Shown: positions 6,987 through 8,190 of the stretch, one piece after another
Numbering within the stretch: the first letter of the stretch is position 1
Layout: each line of letters starts with the position of its first letter
NCBI GenBank assembly: GCA_029259935.1
Contig: JAJDEH010000337.1
Span: forward strand, 1 to 8,190
Origin: Planctomycetota bacterium
Lineage (GTDB): Bacteria; Planctomycetota; Planctomycetia; Pirellulales; Pirellulaceae
Length of the DNA: 8,190 nt
Direction of reading: 5' to 3'
The notes under the pieces: generated by a model
Database searches by the model: none
The model's input: the letters and a program-made list of their open reading frames with translations, nothing else
Told to the model about the DNA's origin: nothing
Position numbers and translations under genes: made by a program

Positions 6987-7901
6987 GGCAGGCGGTGATT
7001 CGGTCGCGCTTTCAATCTCTTCAATTGCTTTGTCTGCCGCTTCCCGCAAATGGAAACCTTCGCCAAGTTCTTTCAACAGCGGCAAAGCTCTTTCGGATTC
7101 AGCCCCGATCTTCCCTAGCGCATGTATTGCCTGGATTCGAGCATTGAGGATCACTCCCGACTGTACGATGATGATCGAACCGTCAGGTGACTCAGACGTG
7201 GCGACCTTGATTAGCGACGGAACTGCCGGCGCGGACTTTGGTCCAAAAACGCACAGCAACTCGCAGACTTGCGAGGCTACCTTGGCCTCGTCTCTTTTGA
7301 TGATCTCAACGAGTTTCGGAACGACAACCTCCGCAAGCGTGCCCATCTCATCCTTGCTGATAATGCGTTTGAACGCCTCACAAGCTTTGACTCGCACCCC
7401 GAGGTTCCGGTCTTGTATCGCAGTGATCAGTGCGGGTACCGCGGATCGAGACTCGTATTTTCCAATCGCTTCCGCGGACTCAAATCGCACGCTGGGACTC
7501 CGGTGGGCGAGCATTTCCAGCAGAGGCGGCAGCCCCACGTCGCCGCATTGCTCCATCACACGACATGCTGCCTCTGCAACGCTATGCGTTTCATCGTGCC
7601 TCAGCAATTTCAAGATGTCGGCTATCGCTTCTTCTTGATACCCATTGGCAGCGAAAGCCCCGAGAGCTTGACATGCCTTGGTCCGCGTGACGGGACTAAG
7701 ATCCGTTGCCAGGATCTGTCGCCACTCGCCGAAACTCCGCTCTTCAAAGCGGAGTGCGCCCTTGCCGACCGTTGCCCAATAGTCTTGGGTCTTGTCGCCG
7801 TCCTTTTCCTGCCGCTTTGTTTCCTCAGCGCCTACAGAAGCAGCCAATGATGCGGTAAGCAGCACAAAAACGAACTTCCGGTCACTGCGGTCGATCCTCA
7901 T
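6966..7901 (-). CDS. Secreted HEAT-repeat protein
   Basis: The protein has 311 residues from ATG 7901, chosen because AAGGAG lies 6 bases upstream and the product then starts with a clean signal peptide (MRIDRSDRKFVFVLLTASLAASVGAEE). A longer frame to 7952 exists but lacks these features. After a charged linker comes FGEWRQILATDLSPVTRTKACQALGAF (57-83); this W-x-x-x-L-x-TDLSP-x-TR pattern recurs before HEAT repeats in planctomycete proteins I know. Helical HEAT-type pairs follow to about 297, for example PPLLEMLAHRSPSVRFESAEAIGKY, PALITAIQDRNLGVRVKACEAF and PSLIKVATSE. Such alpha-solenoids bind other proteins; no enzymatic motif is seen. The last residues (AFPPARE) and the TGA are encoded by a REP-like palindrome, so the original C-terminus may have been replaced. 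It is the first of three co-directional genes, 233 bases before the zinc-ribbon gene. Confidence 0.88.
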   Translation of the reverse strand: MRIDRSDRKFVFVLLTASLAASVGAEETKRQEKDGDKTQDYWATVGKGALRFEERSFGEWRQILATDLSPVTRTKACQALGAFAANGYQEEAIADILKLLRHDETHSVAEAACRVMEQCGDVGLPPLLEMLAHRSPSVRFESAEAIGKYESRSAVPALITAIQDRNLGVRVKACEAFKRIISKDEMGTLAEVVVPKLVEIIKRDEAKVASQVCELLCVFGPKSAPAVPSLIKVATSESPDGSIIIVQSGVILNARIQAIHALGKIGAESERALPLLKELGEGFHLREAADKAIEEIESATESPPAFPPARE

Positions 7902-7907
7902 AATGGA

Positions 7908-7913
7908 CTCCTT
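7908..7913 (-). promoter_or_regulatory. Shine-Dalgarno site of the HEAT-repeat gene
   Basis: AAGGAG on the minus strand, 6 bases before ATG 7901. It decides the start in favour of 7901 over the upstream ATG at 7952. Confidence 0.75.
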
Positions 7914-8009
7914 GCCGGGTTGGCAACCGATGGTCGGGACTAATGTGAACATTGTCCGGAATTCGACGGCGGATGGCCATACATCACTGTGTTGCCAGTC
8001 AATTGTCGT

Positions 8010-8033
8010 TGCCGGTCATTCGTCATGCCGGCA
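8010..8033. repeat. Short inverted repeat upstream of the HEAT-repeat gene
   Basis: TGCCGG (8010-8015) pairs with CCGGCA (8028-8033) across a 12-base loop containing TCATTCGTCAT. It lies about 110 bases before the HEAT-repeat start, in the probable promoter region. It could be an operator, a transcript hairpin or chance. Confidence 0.3.
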
Positions 8034-8092
8034 GTGACTTACACCTTGACCTTAGTTCCTGTTTTGCACTTTTCGTGACTGGTATTGGCGCG

Positions 8093-8160
8093 AAAAAGGC
8101 GGCCCGTGACAATTGAAATTGACCATCTTACCTTTCAATTTCTCTGGCACGGAAGCCGCC
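8093..8160 (-). terminator. Terminator-like hairpin (minus strand)
   Basis: On the minus strand GGCGGC (8160-8155) pairs with GCCGCC (8103-8098), CCGTG (8152-8148) with CACGG (8108-8104) after a two-base bulge, and AAATTGA (8141-8135) with TCAATTT (8122-8116). TTTTT (8097-8093) follows directly. A GC-rich outer stem plus a T-run fits an intrinsic terminator for a minus-strand gene entering from the right. The stem is long and interrupted, so it could instead be the end of a mobile element or a leader hairpin for a plus-strand gene at 8165. Confidence 0.4.
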
Positions 8161-8190
8161 TACGATGGAACTTACCAGTTCGTTCGAGTC

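Noticed and set aside
6848..7066. Minus-strand frame containing RLPSRLRGNDG
   Set aside because: This is the typical spurious translation of the REP-like palindrome in another frame, overlapping the HEAT-repeat gene.
6661..7638. Plus-strand open frame of 325 codons antisense to the HEAT-repeat gene
   Set aside because: Its product is Ser/Arg/Ala-rich with no domain, as expected of an antisense shadow, while the minus strand has a signal peptide, HEAT repeats and a perfect Shine-Dalgarno site.
7976..8002. Possible promoter TTGACT / TATGGC upstream of the HEAT-repeat gene
   Set aside because: The spacer is 15 bases and the -10 box is weak; not strong enough to list as a feature.

Overview
The window most resembles a chromosomal segment of a planctomycete, probably Pirellulales-like. 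That is inferred from gene content: a secreted formylglycine-type sulfatase, a secreted TPR-CHAT protein, a HEAT-repeat protein with a lineage-typical N-terminal motif, and a stand-alone VirD4/TraG-like ATPase. No rRNA or other marker gene is present to confirm it.

Layout, left to right. Bases 1-263 (minus) hold the N-terminal part of a sulfatase, cut by the window edge. A 294-base divergent spacer follows. Bases 558-1982 (plus) encode a 474-residue VirD4/TraG-type coupling-protein ATPase domain with no membrane anchor and no other type IV secretion gene in view. After it lies a spacer with a long perfect inverted repeat (2004-2057). Bases 2353-2796 (plus) carry a possible orphan hypothetical gene whose end overlaps the end of the next gene. 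Bases 2785-6060 (minus) encode the main gene of the window: an approximately 1,090-residue protein with a signal peptide, a small beta-rich domain, eight or nine TPR units and a C-terminal CHAT caspase-like domain with an intact His/Cys pair. Upstream of it on the same strand are a small zinc-ribbon membrane protein (6190-6732) and a secreted HEAT-repeat protein (6966-7901). The HEAT gene's last codons and stop lie inside a REP-like palindrome. Bases 7902-8190 contain no certain gene but hold hairpins, including a terminator-like one.

How the parts may work together: the three minus-strand genes (HEAT, zinc ribbon plus membrane anchor, TPR-CHAT) are co-directional, but spacers of 233 and 129 bases with candidate promoters make a single operon uncertain. 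All three look exported or membrane-bound and have protein-interaction architectures, so an envelope-located protease/scaffold group is possible. This is inference. No CRISPR array, tRNA, rRNA or complete insertion sequence was seen.
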